Assembly (NCBI GenBank): GCA_026874595.1
Contig: CM049316.1
Coordinates: 35,659,339 to 35,723,338 of the forward strand
Direction of reading: 5' to 3'
DNA: 64,000 nt
From: Sipunculus nudus
Lineage: Eukaryota; Annelida; Sipuncula; Golfingiida; Sipunculidae
Position 1 is the stretch's first letter. Each line of letters opens with the position of its first letter. A program made the translations under genes and the position numbers. Under the pieces are notes generated by a model. The model saw nothing but the letters and a program-made list of their open reading frames with translations, was not told the origin of the DNA and made no database searches. Positions 1 to 12,402 of this stretch are shown in pieces.

Positions 1-3000
1 GCCCCTTTAAAATATGCATGACCATTTAGAACTTTCACTCATAACATAAGAAAATCAGGTAAGACTGCTGTAGACGAATCATGAAGAAGCATCTGAGTCT
101 GCACCAGCATGAGATATTCCTTTCAAGCAGAAGACCAGCCTTGGCATTTATCTTGCTTCAGGCTGATGTCTATTGATTCCCTCAATATTGTTCCTTTAAA
201 GTACTCCCGCTGATAAGCTGTTTCCTCCTTGTACATGAAGTAATACTATGACAGCCCAGTAAGGAATAGGCCTTGGCGGGCCATGATGAATAATATATAA
301 CAATCCACAAGAATACAGTCCTCATTCCCTATAAATACACTAAACAGCTTCTCTTGAAGATTAACTGCAGCATTAAACTACCATTAGAGGGCTACATGGC
401 ACAAAATGCTAAAGCAAGTATAAGAAGTACATCTGCAAGAGAGATGATCTGATCTCTGCTATGGCCTTGTTTATAATGTATGATGCTACTGATATTGAAA
501 AAGTATGGCTATTGGAAAGTATCCCTATGAGATAAATCAAGCTAAATGCCCTCACAATGTGCCAGGATTCTAATACACTAGTTACAGTATAAATCAAAAT
601 TTGTATTGTAGCCAACTGCTGGATCATTGTTTGCTTACTACATTAAGTCAATTTATTTTGCATTCAAGTAATACAAATATTTGTAAGGCTTACACTATAA
701 AAATAATCAGTTAGTGAATGAATTATTCCATGTTAGAATCCAGGGTCTCAAAGTATCATAATAGTTAAGACAATAGTCTTAAGAACTTGTTGCTAAATTA
801 AATCAGGAAACTTGGCCATGGAGAGTAGTTGCAATGCCTGAATTACTGCCCTTACATCTGGGTTACTCAAAGTCCTTATGCCTAGAAAAAAATGAGATCC
901 AGCGAACTTCTTCACATATTCTCTTTTAACTGTCACAGGCCTACACCAAAAATAAATTTGTATGTTATGCAAAATCTAGGATGCCTTTAATAGAATTTTG
1001 ATGGATGAAGTAAGAGTGATAAATTTGCCCAAAAAAGTGAGAAGCTTGATAGAAATGTGAAACTTGCTTAATTAATTAACAAAGATTTAACAAAGGTCAA
1101 CTTCAGACTGACCTTTTTCAGCTGACTTATATTAGCTTTCTGGACCCATCATAAGTTTAATGACCTGGCGAACATATTGGATTACATACAGACTTTATGG
1201 ATCCATAATGCTAATATACTGTAAAGGCTAGTGTATTTTAAAAGGGATTTTTTATCCAAGGCTTTTCTATATAGTCATGTGCTTATATTTTAGTATATTG
1301 TATTTATTCTGTCTTATAAGAAGATTGTTTATATACAAAAATAAAGACTATTCATGAAATAATATCATATTTTATAAGAAACAAAGCATCGAATTTGGGT
1401 ATTCAACAAGTCTTGGCCATTGTTCACACAGTGATGTAAATAACATTATGTATAACTTTATGGCCAACGATTGAATTCTCTGTGGCAATTAGCACACGAT
1501 CTGAAGTACACAATTATATTTATTCAATATAAAACCCTTATCTTAATATACATATACACTTCCTTTATAATATATAAGAATTTGTTGTGTTTACAAAATG
1601 TGTACATGATAAATTCACTTGGAAATTGCATATACATTGTTATGGTCATTTAGTTACTGTGGCCGATTCTTTATTTGCGAGGGTTTTAATTTGACAATAT
1701 TCGTGAATGGGAAATAATTGCGAATATGAAACCCCTCAGGAATACTATGTCCTATCAACTTAAATGAACAAATGGGCCTTATGCATCTGCAAAATCAAAT
1801 TAGTTATGACACCTTGATATTAAAAAACTTTAGCAAACTTTATCTGTGGATAGTATAGGAAGTGGGCACGTGGCATATGCAAACAAGAATTAATTACAGT
1901 TAAATATGGGGTTATCCAGAGGATATATATCGACTGTGACACAGGTCAAAAAAGAATGACTGTCACACAAATTGATGAGATACTGTGGATTTGTTCTTAT
2001 TTGATAATAAATGCAAATACTGCTGATTTAGATGTTATAGGTTCTAGTGCAATCACAAAAATAATTTCTAACCATCAGGAAACATTCAAAATATAGGGAT
2101 CGTGAAATTTTAGCCTAGCCAATATACAGCCTATATACTAATATTTAACTTTATGACAATATCTCAAAAGCCATTTTTGCTTTTCCTCCATCATGTATCT
2201 TTTTACCTTAAAAACTGAAATTTTGAATTTGGAGTCAATAAAAAATATAAAATTTCATTTTTCAACATGAAATACACAGAATACAGGGGAATTAAAGGGT
2301 TTTGAGATACTGTCATGTATTTTAATATTAGTCTAGTGAAAGTGGCTTCCTATTACTGGGTGTTTAAAATAATGTACGTCCCTTAAAAAATTCGAAAATT
2401 TTCAAATCGTTAAATTATATCATGTGAAAATCAATTAAAAGTTTAAAAAAATATGTATACCACCTGAAAGAACACTGTACAAGGTTTAAAATAATGTATA
2501 CTTTATCGGGTCTAATATGTAATTGAAACAACTTTCTGATTTCATATATAAGGCTTTTGAAACCAGAGCAGCAAGCTGGAACAAAATATTGGGCTCTTAA
2601 TTTGAGTATGCAAATAAATCTTCACTGACTATCCTATTTTCATTATTTGGTTCACATAATGGACTGGAAATCACTCCAATATGACATCTATCCAAGATGC
2701 ATGCAGGAAACATCGGAAGTTGTGAGCTAAAATGTAAGAACTTCTGACAGGTCCCCGAAAGGATAGACAAAGAAACAACATAAAAGTGATATCTATAAAA
2801 ACTATGGGTATAAACCAATAATAGCAGATGTATAGACTGTTCCTGAGGGAGGTTTAATATGATATAAAGTTATATATGTGTCTGTGAGCAGTGTGAAGGT
2901 AACAAGAATGAAGCTAGAACAAATGAGGTCTGCTTTCCCGGTTTCTTTATCAGATGAGATACGGGACTCAGATAATTGACTGATCTGCCATATACCACAG

Positions 3001-6000
3001 TTAGGTGAAAATGGTCTTTCCTTTGGTCATCTTTTTTGGATCTGCCATATGGCAAACACAACAATCTCACCTATCCATCTGATGGGGTCTTTCAATAAGG
3101 ATAGGGTTGGGGATAGGAAATCCTGACCAGGGGTCATAATAACACCTTTCGGCCTGTCTGAAACAGGGAAACACAAGAACGAGAAGGCATTTTTCATTTT
3201 GTACCAATCCGTTGGAAGGGTGAACTCCAATAGATATCCCCGTCATCCAAAATAATACTATTTTTTCAAGTTTGTACCTTTGTTTAATATTTAATACATC
3301 TTTGGTTTCTGATAAGGTGAATAAGAATGTAGAATATAGAAATATTTCAAGATAGCAATAATAATTTAAATGACCATTATTTTTATTTGTAAAAAAAAAA
3401 CATAACCTGACATGCTTTTTTTGTGCACAAATATTGAGGCATAAATTGCTAGAAATTTGTTTCATAAAACTCTGCCAGTATAGTGATATTTCACAAATAT
3501 TACTGAAATTTTTAAATGACTAATTAGTTTGATTATAGGTAGAACTATTAGCCTTGTGAACCAGGATCAATAGACACACCAACTCCAGTATTATATCTAA
3601 TTTGGCACAACCTAAAAATAAATGAAGAGTTTAATTTTTTGTGTATTTCCCCAAAAGAGGGCCAATATAAGGTCAAGGTCACTAAAAGAGTTATGGTCAA
3701 GAACCCATTTTATGAATGACTTGTACCCTAACACATTTCTATGTGCATATCAAATTTTAAAGAATTTTTTTTACATCCATACATTTTTTACTCCTTTTAA
3801 TGGTGTTACAACCATTCAATATAACATATTTATTTAACTGAAGTAAAAAATGACTGTAAAACATATCCTCATTCAGTGCCTGAGCTGTTCATGACATGGT
3901 CGGCTGAACAACTAGTCTGGGACAAAGGCTGAGACAGTAAACCTGCTGAGGGCTGTTGGAAAATCCCAGGAGCACTGGCAGCATATAAACACCACAAAAC
4001 CATCCATCCATCAAGGACCGGTGCTAAGTACATGCCCACTGCCTCCCCCCTAGGTTTTTTTCATGTGGCTGTTAAGGTGCTGAACCAGTCCTGGTCTACC
4101 TTAAGCACAGCACATCTTTGAATTCTTTACGCTCCAGTGGATATCTGTCTGGCTGGCAGCTTATGATCAGGGAACAGCAGTTCATGTGGAATACTGCAGC
4201 TCCTGTGTTAGGGTTCAACTGATCATACAATTAATGCAAAGCAGATTCAATTGCAGTACCTGGGTATGTACAATTTCAAACCCAAAGTTTTACTTTATTT
4301 TTTATTTAACAGATAGGTCCATTTCCTATAGGTAGCACTGTCTACTGAAGAAGGACGAAGGTCACCATATGATAAGAATGACTTTATAATTTACAGGTAT
4401 TCAAAATGTAAGGTTTTTATATGCATGGGAATAGGGAATAATACAGAAGTCATAGGCTGTCATAAAGACATTATACTACAGTAAATCCCTGATTTTCAAT
4501 AGAAATTTCAATGTTTTGCCTTTGAGGTGGCAAAGTTGAGGCTTACGTTTTGTAGTCCACCCAGTATAATAAATGCAGCAAATAACAAGATAAATGTACA
4601 TCATTCATACCATTTTTCAACAATTTACAAAGGAACAATATAAATATGTACTCTGGTATGAAAACATGTTGAAAATGTTGATCACGTGTGCCTCTGGCAG
4701 GGAATGAAAATATAAGATATGTGCTCAACTATACATATTTAGACTATATTACCCTAGATACTGTTGATATAAAAATTATTTATTTATTTTAAAGTAAGGT
4801 CATGTTAGCTATGTAGGAACTGTTTTAGGTCTCTGTTCAGAGCATGTGAACATTTTTTTTCCAGCTGAAGAGAATCACCACGAACCATGGACTGAATCCT
4901 CTGAGTGAACAACACAAAGCAGTTAGTGTAAATTAACAGTGTGTTAATTTTGGAAACCTCAAGCTGAAAACTAAATTTAGCACACACTAAATTACTAAAA
5001 TGTTCTGTAGGTGTTTTAAAATTTAACACAATAATTGCAAGACTGACCTTTTGGTGTTTTAACATTTTTCTTTGTTTCACCAGGCTTTAATTTTCATGAT
5101 CTAACTATATAATGACCTGCACAGTGTATATCTATTTTTAAATTAATTAATTAAATGAATGAATATTATTTTGAAATATGAGGACAAATTTGTTACAACT
5201 GAACAGGCACCCAAGTGATCATACCTAAGGAGTGGACATTATATATTTCATTATAGCCAGATAAGTAAAAAGATCTCTTATTCACAAAGGCTTTTTTTTT
5301 CGTGATAAGTTCCTTTTCACAAATATCACAATCCTGAATCCATCCTGAACGAAACTGCAACCACAGTACATGAATAAATTCCTTTGGATGCTTATGACCT
5401 CAGTACTGATATGATAACCACATTCTTTTTATAAATATATTGTTTTGGGGTATTTTATATATACATACACATACATCTGTATAGGTGTGTTTGTCAAACT
5501 AATGTGTTAGCCTTTGCCTATGACCTTTATTGCTTTCTATATATAAAATAAGCTTATCTAACATATACTGTCACTTATTATCAATACAGTACTATATTTG
5601 CACATATATCAATACCAATTTCCTTAATGACCATGTATCTATGATAAGAGCGACTCATATAACCTCACATCTATCAACAGGTCAGAGATTTTGACCTATA
5701 CATTCATATATAGAGATCTGGGGACCAGGTGTTCCAGTTAATCACAATTACTGCCATAAAAATATTATCAACTTCTATTAATCACAAATAGTGAAAGTTG
5801 ATTTACGGGGTTACCATTGTTTACGAACACACCAGAAACAACGATGTTATCAGTGATGAATGTCCTCTTCTCATCAAGATTGACTTCAAAAATATTTGCA
5901 GCACTGGTATCTCTTATTTGATCTTAACCATAATCAATTAAAGAGACAAAAATAAATTCTATCCATCAACCCAGAATTTATTTTTAATGTTGCGACAAAC

Positions 6001-7031
6001 ATGGGATGCCTAAACATGCCAGTGCATTTGTACTTTATCTGCAACAATAATGTGCAAAATCAAAATCTCCTAATGAACATTGATCTATGCTAATCCGTTA
6101 TTTAACCAGTAATTAAATCTTAAATTAAATCAATAATTAACTTGATGTCTTGCTGTTTTATTCTGAACAATTGCTTGCCATATTAGAGGGGTGAACCCAG
6201 GAAGGTTGAACACAGCTGTAAGTCAAGTGACAGTTCCCACAAATGGCGGGTCCTGATATTTCGAGAAAACAATATGGTGTGATTGATTAACTACAGATCA
6301 AACTGCTAAGGTAAAAGCAACTCATCATAGCTGCATTAATGGCAATGCTCAGACCCAGTTATTTACTGGGAAACAATTTTAGTTCCCCCAGCTTGATACA
6401 GATGGCACTATATGTAGTGCCTAATCATATTAAGTCAGGTGAACATATTACTCCTGGGTGCTATAATAGGTATACAATTACAGTACTAAACCTGCTAAAT
6501 AGCAAGTTTATTTCAAAACTAAGTCAAAGAAGATCCTGGGATAAAGACTTAGCAACAATTGTGGATCTCCCTTGCTACACCCTGTTGGATTTGACTTTAA
6601 AAGTGTTCATAAAATGGCAACATAGATTTCTAAAACGAGCACAGCAGTAAATATTATGAATTTTCTTTTATTCTGTTCAACTGGTTAAGTTCAATATTTG
6701 CAATAAACCTTTATCATTTTCAAAACCTAACCAAAAAATAAATTGTGCATGAATGGACTTCAGTTTTTAACATTTTTGAGGATGATAATACTGTGATAAT
6801 CATGCAAGATGTCATGCATAGGAATCATTACCTCAATGAGAAAGGCAAAAAGTCTTGATATATACAAATTAATATTTTGATTAAATTTTCATTATTAAAT
6901 AGATGGGAAATATCCTGAATATTAAATGTGTGGGATAAAAACAATTTAAAACACCTGCAAATCTCATGCAGCAAGCAAGAAATAATGGAACAAAGAAAGG
7001 CTCTGTAAAAGCAAAACGAAGCTTCACTTAC
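1..7031. other. Intron downstream of the TM1 exon; no coding exon recognised
   Basis: AT-rich intronic DNA following the GTAAGT donor at 7031..7026. No KCC exon with the expected TM2-TM3 residues is visible on the minus strand. Open frames up to 132 codons (for example minus 3067-3465 and plus 6339-6650) carry no recognisable domain and sit in AT-rich sequence. A locally GC-richer block at about 3880-4220 has no identifiable origin. A lone TCAAGGTCA occurs at 3673-3681, in a context resembling the TGACCT-rich repeats found further right. A short element related to one at 62.4 kb lies at 1655-1741. Confidence 0.6.
1655..1741 (+). repeat. Short dispersed repeat, TACTGTGGCC/ATTTGCGAGG type
   Basis: The block starts TACTGTGGCC, then carries ATTTGCGAGGGTTTTAATTT and ends near TTGCGAATATGAAACC. 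A related block at 62423-62520 starts TACTGTAGTTGGCC and carries ATATTCGCAGGTTAAAATTT. The CpG-bearing TTCGC/GCGAA pieces stand out in AT-rich sequence, and the two ends are roughly inverted (TTTGCGAGGGTTT versus GAAACCCC). A short non-autonomous DNA element is the simplest reading. Confidence 0.4.
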
Positions 7032-7181
7032 TGTGCAGCAACAGATGCCGACAATTGCAAATCCCTCAAGGATCCCAGCTGATCCAACAATCCAGACCAG
7101 ACGGATGAAGAGGATAACTCCAAAGATGTTCTGGATGCAGGGGAAATAGACTCCAAGAACTGTCCCCAACTTTGATTCAGC
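7032..7181 (-). CDS. KCC exon: first transmembrane helix and start of TM2
   Basis: The 150-bp phase-0 exon encodes 50 residues, with acceptor tatgaacag|GCT and donor ACA|GTAAGT. It begins [18 protein letters not shown], continues [18 protein letters not shown] and ends [15 protein letters not shown][26 protein letters not shown] is the diagnostic KCC version of TM1. NKCC/NCC relatives carry a different stretch (C.LNIWGV) here. The asparagine-isoleucine-phenylalanine-glycine break in TM1 is the region that coordinates K+ in solved SLC12 structures. The ICCCT end corresponds to ICCSCT at the start of TM2 in vertebrate KCCs. The next exon (expected to begin near LTAIS...IATNG) was not seen in 1-7031, so it lies further left. 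Confidence 0.96.
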
Positions 7182-9540
7182 CTGTTCATAAAAAATGCTT
7201 AAATTACATTCATTTTCTAAATACACAATATACTAATACATTTATTTTTTTAAGAATATATCATTTGCTGCAGGTGGCACCATATACTGAACAAGAATCA
7301 AGACAATCATGTGATGAAATAATTAAGTTTTTTTGTATATAATTTCAGCTGTTCACTTACCTTTTCTGTAGAATTTCTGGCTTATTCTGTATAAATATTG
7401 ATGATCTCTAAGTAATTCCTGTTAAGAAAAGTTCTTATGACGCCTCTGTGACAGATGTATGAGCCTGTTTATCTACAAGCTGTTTGTGAACATAACAATG
7501 TTGAAGAACAGAAAAACCATGTAACCTTAGGTGGTAGGTTGCACATATGCGGCGGTGGAAAAGTCACTTGTTACAAACGGCATTTGCAAAACTCTGGTTC
7601 ACTCGACTTGTCACCATCTGTCCATTTCGAATATGCTTGGATTATTCTGGATAATTCTGACATTTTGCATCACTAGCCAAGACAGGTTCAACTTTAAGTC
7701 AATTGAGACTTATTCCAGGTGGTCACAGCCATAATTTTATTAAGTGCAACCAGCATGACAAAGACAAAACCCACAAACAGGCCTAATGTAATGAATGTCC
7801 GAGCTCTAGAGAGATAGCAATCTATGCATGAAATCCAAGCACAAATATTTGCCTACTGCAATATTTCTGGTGTACAAATCTTTTGAGAAACCTTAATTAA
7901 GCATTTAAAATAGCAAAGAATAAATTAAAAAAAATATCTGAATAGAATGAAATATATCTAGAATTCTGTAATTTGCTGTGTCCTCAGTGATACAGAGTAA
8001 AAGCTGGTAGTTCCTGGCTTCCGGACTGGAGTCAGAATTTTACAGAGCTACAGGTTCGCACACTGATTTGCGTATTGCCATCCTGCATTGTGAATCTTTT
8101 CATCACTTGAGCTGCCTGGTATTACACAGCCCTACTATATTTAGCAATGTGATTATAGTTAAAACTACCAAAATATAGTCACCATAGTAGGTACCTACTA
8201 AAGGAACAGTCGAAGTGATGATTTAATACATTGAGATATATGATTAAATTTATTATAAATAAAGCATTTATTTTGTAACATCATCAAAATAATGTGAATA
8301 CACTAAAGTCATTTGAAGCCAATCAACTTTTTGCCAACCATGTCATAAATGTTGGCTGACAACTACAGTTAGTCACGTTTTGATCAAGTCAGCCACATTT
8401 GTGAAGCAAACATGGGTAAGGGATCTAATTCTCTTCAAAACCTAAATTCAACTTAAAGCTCTGGGTTCACACTCTGCAAATAAAGTCTAGGATAAAACGT
8501 GCCAACAATTACAAACTATGCCAGCACTCAGATTAATGCAACAAACATTCTGGATTTTAAAATAACCAATACCATCCAAATAAAACCCTTTTTACACAAA
8601 CATCAGTTTCATACAACTCGGAGCAAAGCAAATTAATGACACCATTTCAAAACCATCATGCATGTACACACCCCAAAGGCCCATCTGACAGTGCTTCTGG
8701 ACACTCCTAAACAGGTGTAGAAACTGCAGCTGATTCAAAACTAACTATACTCAGGCTTGCCAAAGGTAGCTGACGGAAAAAAAGTAATTTATGTGCTCTG
8801 GAAAAAAAAGTTGCCTTCCTTGAAATAAAAAAATTTAAAAATTAGTACAATTCCCCATTTTTTAATCATACACCAAATAAAGGTTTACTTCACTTACTAT
8901 GCATGAGTATGTTAGTGGTTTGCCATTATACTGATGATTGGTCATTTTCCTTCATAATTGATTAAATTGAATGTATTTTTCCATAAAAATTTCACAAATT
9001 AATATATAAGTGCATCTGAATAAGCTATATTTTCCAAACAAAATATTCTTATTCTGTCAGAGATATAAGAAAGATGGGGCACAAAACAGCATTACAACTT
9101 CACCTTGTGTGCAAAATAACAGTCAACAACCTTGCTATTACCTTTACTTTTCAGCGTAATGTACGTACAAGATAGACTGAATTTACTTGGTCAGTATGCA
9201 TGGTGCACATCCAGCTGCACGGAGATAAAAGAAATTTCCATACATGTTGTCATACATGCTGGACATCTGCATTTTGCAGACACAAAAACTGCAACGTGTC
9301 CCATCTTGTACTAACTGGACTGTTAAAGCATGAGAGAAATAGTACGTCTCAGAACTCTTCTACTGAAAATGGGGAAAAAGTACTGGTATCAAAAAAAGAG
9401 TGAAAAAGAGTTATAAAAGAGTTATTTTTTTGTAATGAAAAGAGTGACTCTTTTAAAAAAAGGTTTTTTTTTTTGGCAGGCCTGATACTGATCAAGCAGG
9501 TGTCAAAGTGATTAAATATATTTGCCTCAACTGAAAGTAA
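7182..9540. other. Intron between TM1 and LANY exons, left part
   Basis: No coding exon is recognised. The stretch is AT-rich, with frames of up to 73 codons that lack domains. A CTCF-like core, CAGGTGGCACC, lies at 7271-7281, about 90 bp upstream of the TM1 exon acceptor in transcription direction. Nothing else is identified. Confidence 0.5.
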
Positions 9541-9547
9541 GGCCTGT

Positions 9548-9947
9548 GGCCGTATCCACACCTTGGTTTGCTCTTAGATTGGATTATACTAAACTAGTTT
9601 ACTGTAGTCTTGAAGTAGAATGCTGTACGTGTGTCTGCACCTACTGTAGTTCACATTACAAATGCCAAAATTGGTTTATAAAATAAAATATGAGTTTGCT
9701 GTCCACACTTTGTTGTTAAACTGATTTACTCTGCTGCAAAATGTGACATTTTGCAAGAAGAATAAGGTAAAATGGTAGGAAAATTAGCCTCATGCAGCCA
9801 ATGAATGGATTTGCCTGTACACACTAGGAACTGGTCTAATGTTCACCAGACTACAGTAAACAGGGCTGATGCAGGAAATATAGTGGTCTAGTGCAGACAG
9901 ATTAAACCAAATCCCAATCCCGATTATAAGCAAGTGTGGATACAGCC
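9548..9947. mobile_element. Foldback/MITE-like element with GGCYGTATCCACAC inverted ends
   Basis: The left end GGCCGTATCCACACC (9548-9562) and the reverse complement of the right end, GGCTGTATCCACACT (9947..9933), match at 13 of 15 bases and flank about 400 bp without coding capacity. Outside them, GCCTGATACTGATCA (9480-9494) and GCCTGATACAGATTA (9945-9959) form a 13/15 direct repeat. No clean target-site duplication was seen, so the superfamily is open. Confidence 0.45.
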
Positions 9948-10020
9948 TGATACAGATTAGGGTTGTTACAATACACTCATACACCTAGAGTCCAGCACCG
10001 CTGTCATTTTGCACTGCCAT

Positions 10021-10031
10021 AAAAAAAAAAA
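10021..10031. repeat. Poly-A tract
   Basis: A run of about 11 A residues. It has no associated gene or clear retroelement body. Confidence 0.6.
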
Positions 10032-10195
10032 GACAGGCGCAAGTCAAGCCGTGCTGAACTTACCCTCGGCTGAGGCTGTAATTTCATTATGCTATAAAGT
10101 TAGCTTCTTTTATGCAACATTGTCGGACTTGAATGATAAATATGGTTCTCAAAAAGATAAAACCGATGACTATGCCTAGATATATGCAATGTAAA

Positions 10196-10239
10196 GCTAA
10201 TGCATTGGGTGATGAAAGCTAATGAATTGGCTGATGAAA
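10196..10239. repeat. Tandem duplication of a 22-bp unit
   Basis: Two adjacent copies of GCTAATG-CATTGGGTGATGAAA (10196-10217 and 10218-10239) differ at two positions. A recent local duplication, intronic. Confidence 0.7.
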
Positions 10240-10899
10240 CAACCAATAAGAACAACTCTTTTTGAATCAAGGAGTAGTAACAGACATGATGGATAAAAAT
10301 AAATCATTAAATGTGTACAAATTACAACTTAAAATAGATAAGGGACTTGCTTTAGATATAATAAATATTTTGTAACATCAAAATTAACAGAAATTCTTTC
10401 AAGCCATTATTGTTGAGTCAAGTAGAGCAAGAAAGTCCCCTGACTACTATTACTAAAGTCAGTCAAGTTTTGTCCACACCAGGCCTAATGATCAAGGCTC
10501 CGGGCTCAACATATACTGCACAATACAAAGTAAAACATAGTATTCATATTGGTACTGCCTTATTTGATGTTACAACTATACTGGATTATCTGATGGAAAG
10601 TGATGTATAATATTTAATAATGGTCTACTGATGAGATATAAGGCATGAAAGGTTAAACTTTCAAAGGTTAGAAATGTGAATCATAAGCAAAGTACTATAG
10701 AACATTCTTTATTGTTAGAATGCCTATCACTAACAGCCATATTCTGGATTTCATATGTAGATAATAAATTTGCAAAGAAAAATTATTTTTTTTATTTTAC
10801 AAAGGAGGTAATACTACACTTTGAGGTTGTTTTGGTTACACTGTACATCAATGGCTACATTAACGGCTACTAATGTTACTCATCCTCCTCTGTATAGGG

Positions 10900-11778
10900 A
10901 GTTATACACCTGAGTAGTAGTCGAGTCTCCACCATCCGAGTCCAAGTGCAAGTCTGAGTCCAAGACACCCAAGTCAAATTCAAGTCAGAATCCTTTGGTT
11001 CAAAGTCCAAGTCCTTGAGTCCAATAAAACCACCTTCATCTAAAACACTTTAAACTGGAAATTGAAATTATTATGAATATTTCTGTTAGTTTTGGGACCG
11101 ATGAGCGATTATATTTGATGATCAGTTGGCTGTTGCACACAAACCAATGATCCATCTTGCACTGCCATAATCGATTACGGAGTTGATCTACAAAGGTTAG
11201 GCTTTATAATCAGGGGTAGTATGTTTTCATAAAATGTATTCGAAAAAAACGTTAGAACAATATGAGTTTATTAATACATCCACACATACGTTTACTATAT
11301 ACACATGTGGGATATAGAGTTATTAGATATATTAGCCAATATAAGGCCTATATATCAATTGAGAGGATGTACAGGCTTTTTATTTGATAAGAAATTTCAT
11401 ACTCCTAGAAGTCAACAAATTTTTACTGATCATTAAAATTAGAATTGATTCCCAAAGCGACTAATAATCGATCATTATTTGCTGATATGCTGTCTATGAT
11501 AGGTTATGATCAAGGACTCCAAACACTAATTTCTGTATAAAATTTACACGTGCTTTAACAGCACACATGTATGGGACTCTTTAGTGTGTTTCCCAATATT
11601 AACACCCAACTTTATGTTTGAGTCTTTTTCCTTTGGACTCAATATGGACTTGGCCTGACTTGGACACGAGTCCCAACCTCAGAGTCCAGGTATAAGTCAG
11701 TCTAGGAACCTCTAGTGGAAGTCCCTGAAACAGTGGACTCTAGTCCAGAATCAAGTCTTGAATTAAGCACTACATCAC
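10900..11778. mobile_element. GAGTCC-rich non-autonomous DNA element (hAT-like?), possibly with a nested insertion
   Basis: The left end (about 10912-11030) repeats GAGTCCAAGT-like words. The right end (about 11620-11765) repeats the reverse complement, ACTTGGACTC-like words. The two ends are therefore inverted subterminal repeat arrays about 880 bp apart. The outermost words (GTAGTAGTCGAGTC on the left; reverse complement of the right end GTAGTGCTTAATTCAAGAC) look like degraded terminal inverted repeats. The middle contains a second inverted pair, starting TAGTTTTGGGACCGAT at 11087 and ending near 11501 with TAATCGATCATTATT. That suggests a smaller element nested inside. No transposase frame is present and no clear 8-bp duplication was found. 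Confidence 0.5.
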
Positions 11779-11927
11779 AAGGTTGCACTGTCTTGGCAGT
11801 TTGAGCTTGTTTGTAACAGCTTAATATTTGCACTTTTTTCTTATCTTTTTATACATGGGAAGCCATGTAATGTCAACCATGGTAATCTGAGGTAGTATTG
11901 GTCACAATGTTCTATGTTACCACTTAC

Positions 11928-12041
11928 TTTTGGTTTAGCATCTGGCTGTTCATCTTCCTGTACATTTGGAGTGACACCCCCTTGGTAGTTTGCCAAGCTG
12001 TTCAAGACGGCTGAAACTTTTGGTCTATACTTAAACTCCTC
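11928..12041 (-). CDS. KCC exon: LANY segment before TM1
   Basis: The 114-bp phase-0 exon encodes 38 residues. The acceptor is tttttgtctttacag|GAG and the donor is AAA|GTAAGT. It begins EEFKYRPKVSAVLNSLANYQ and ends QEDEQPDAKPK. The LNSLANY core corresponds to the conserved LL..LANY motif of KCC N-terminal tails, which lies just ahead of the first membrane helix. The acidic/lysine-rich second half matches the low-complexity linker seen in the family. It joins MALYE at the left edge of the upstream exon without a frame change and continues into [10 protein letters not shown] of the next exon. A 47-bp tandem repeat lies about 160 bp upstream of the acceptor. The segment is cytosolic. The family call is secure; isoform or paralogue cannot be decided. 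Confidence 0.93.
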
Positions 12042-12202
12042 CTGTAAAGACAAAAACAAACACACATTTACCATAAAATCAACACTTATAACAAGTTCAC
12101 CAACTTGCCCACTTCAGGAAATAATTTACCTGGAGATAATTGGTTACCAATCATTGCTAATCAGTATTGAAGAATGATTAGAATTTTTATGACTGGTTTG
12201 CA

Positions 12203-12402
12203 TTTTTAGCACTGGCCTTGTTTGAGCCTTTTTATAACTTTGTTAGCAGTTTTAGCACTGGCCTTGTTTGAGCCTTTTTGTAACTCTGATTAGCAGTTTT
12301 AGCCCTGGCCTTTTTTGAGCCTTTTTGTAACTCTGATTAGCAGTTTTTGCACTGGCCTTGTTTGTGCCATTTTTTAACTTTGATTAGCAGTTTTAGCACT
12401 AT
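12203..12402. repeat. 47-bp minisatellite, about four copies
   Basis: Units containing GCACTGGCCTTGTTTGAGCC and TAACTCTGATTAGCAGTTTT start at 12211, 12257, 12304, 12351 and (truncated) 12398, giving spacings of 46, 47, 47 and 47 bp. Copies differ by a few substitutions. The array lies in the last ~360 bp of the 43.7-kb intron, about 160 bp upstream of the LANY exon acceptor in transcription direction. Confidence 0.9.

Noticed and set aside
3067-3465. 132-codon minus-strand frame
   Set aside because: No recognisable domain, no convincing splice context, and overlapping frames in two other phases.
6339-6650. 103-codon plus-strand frame
   Set aside because: The protein shows no family motif or domain, and it is opposite to KCC in AT-rich intron.
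7032-7181. NKCC/NCC identity for the transporter
   Set aside because: The TM1 sequence ([14 protein letters not shown]) is the KCC version, not the NIWGV version of sodium-coupled relatives.
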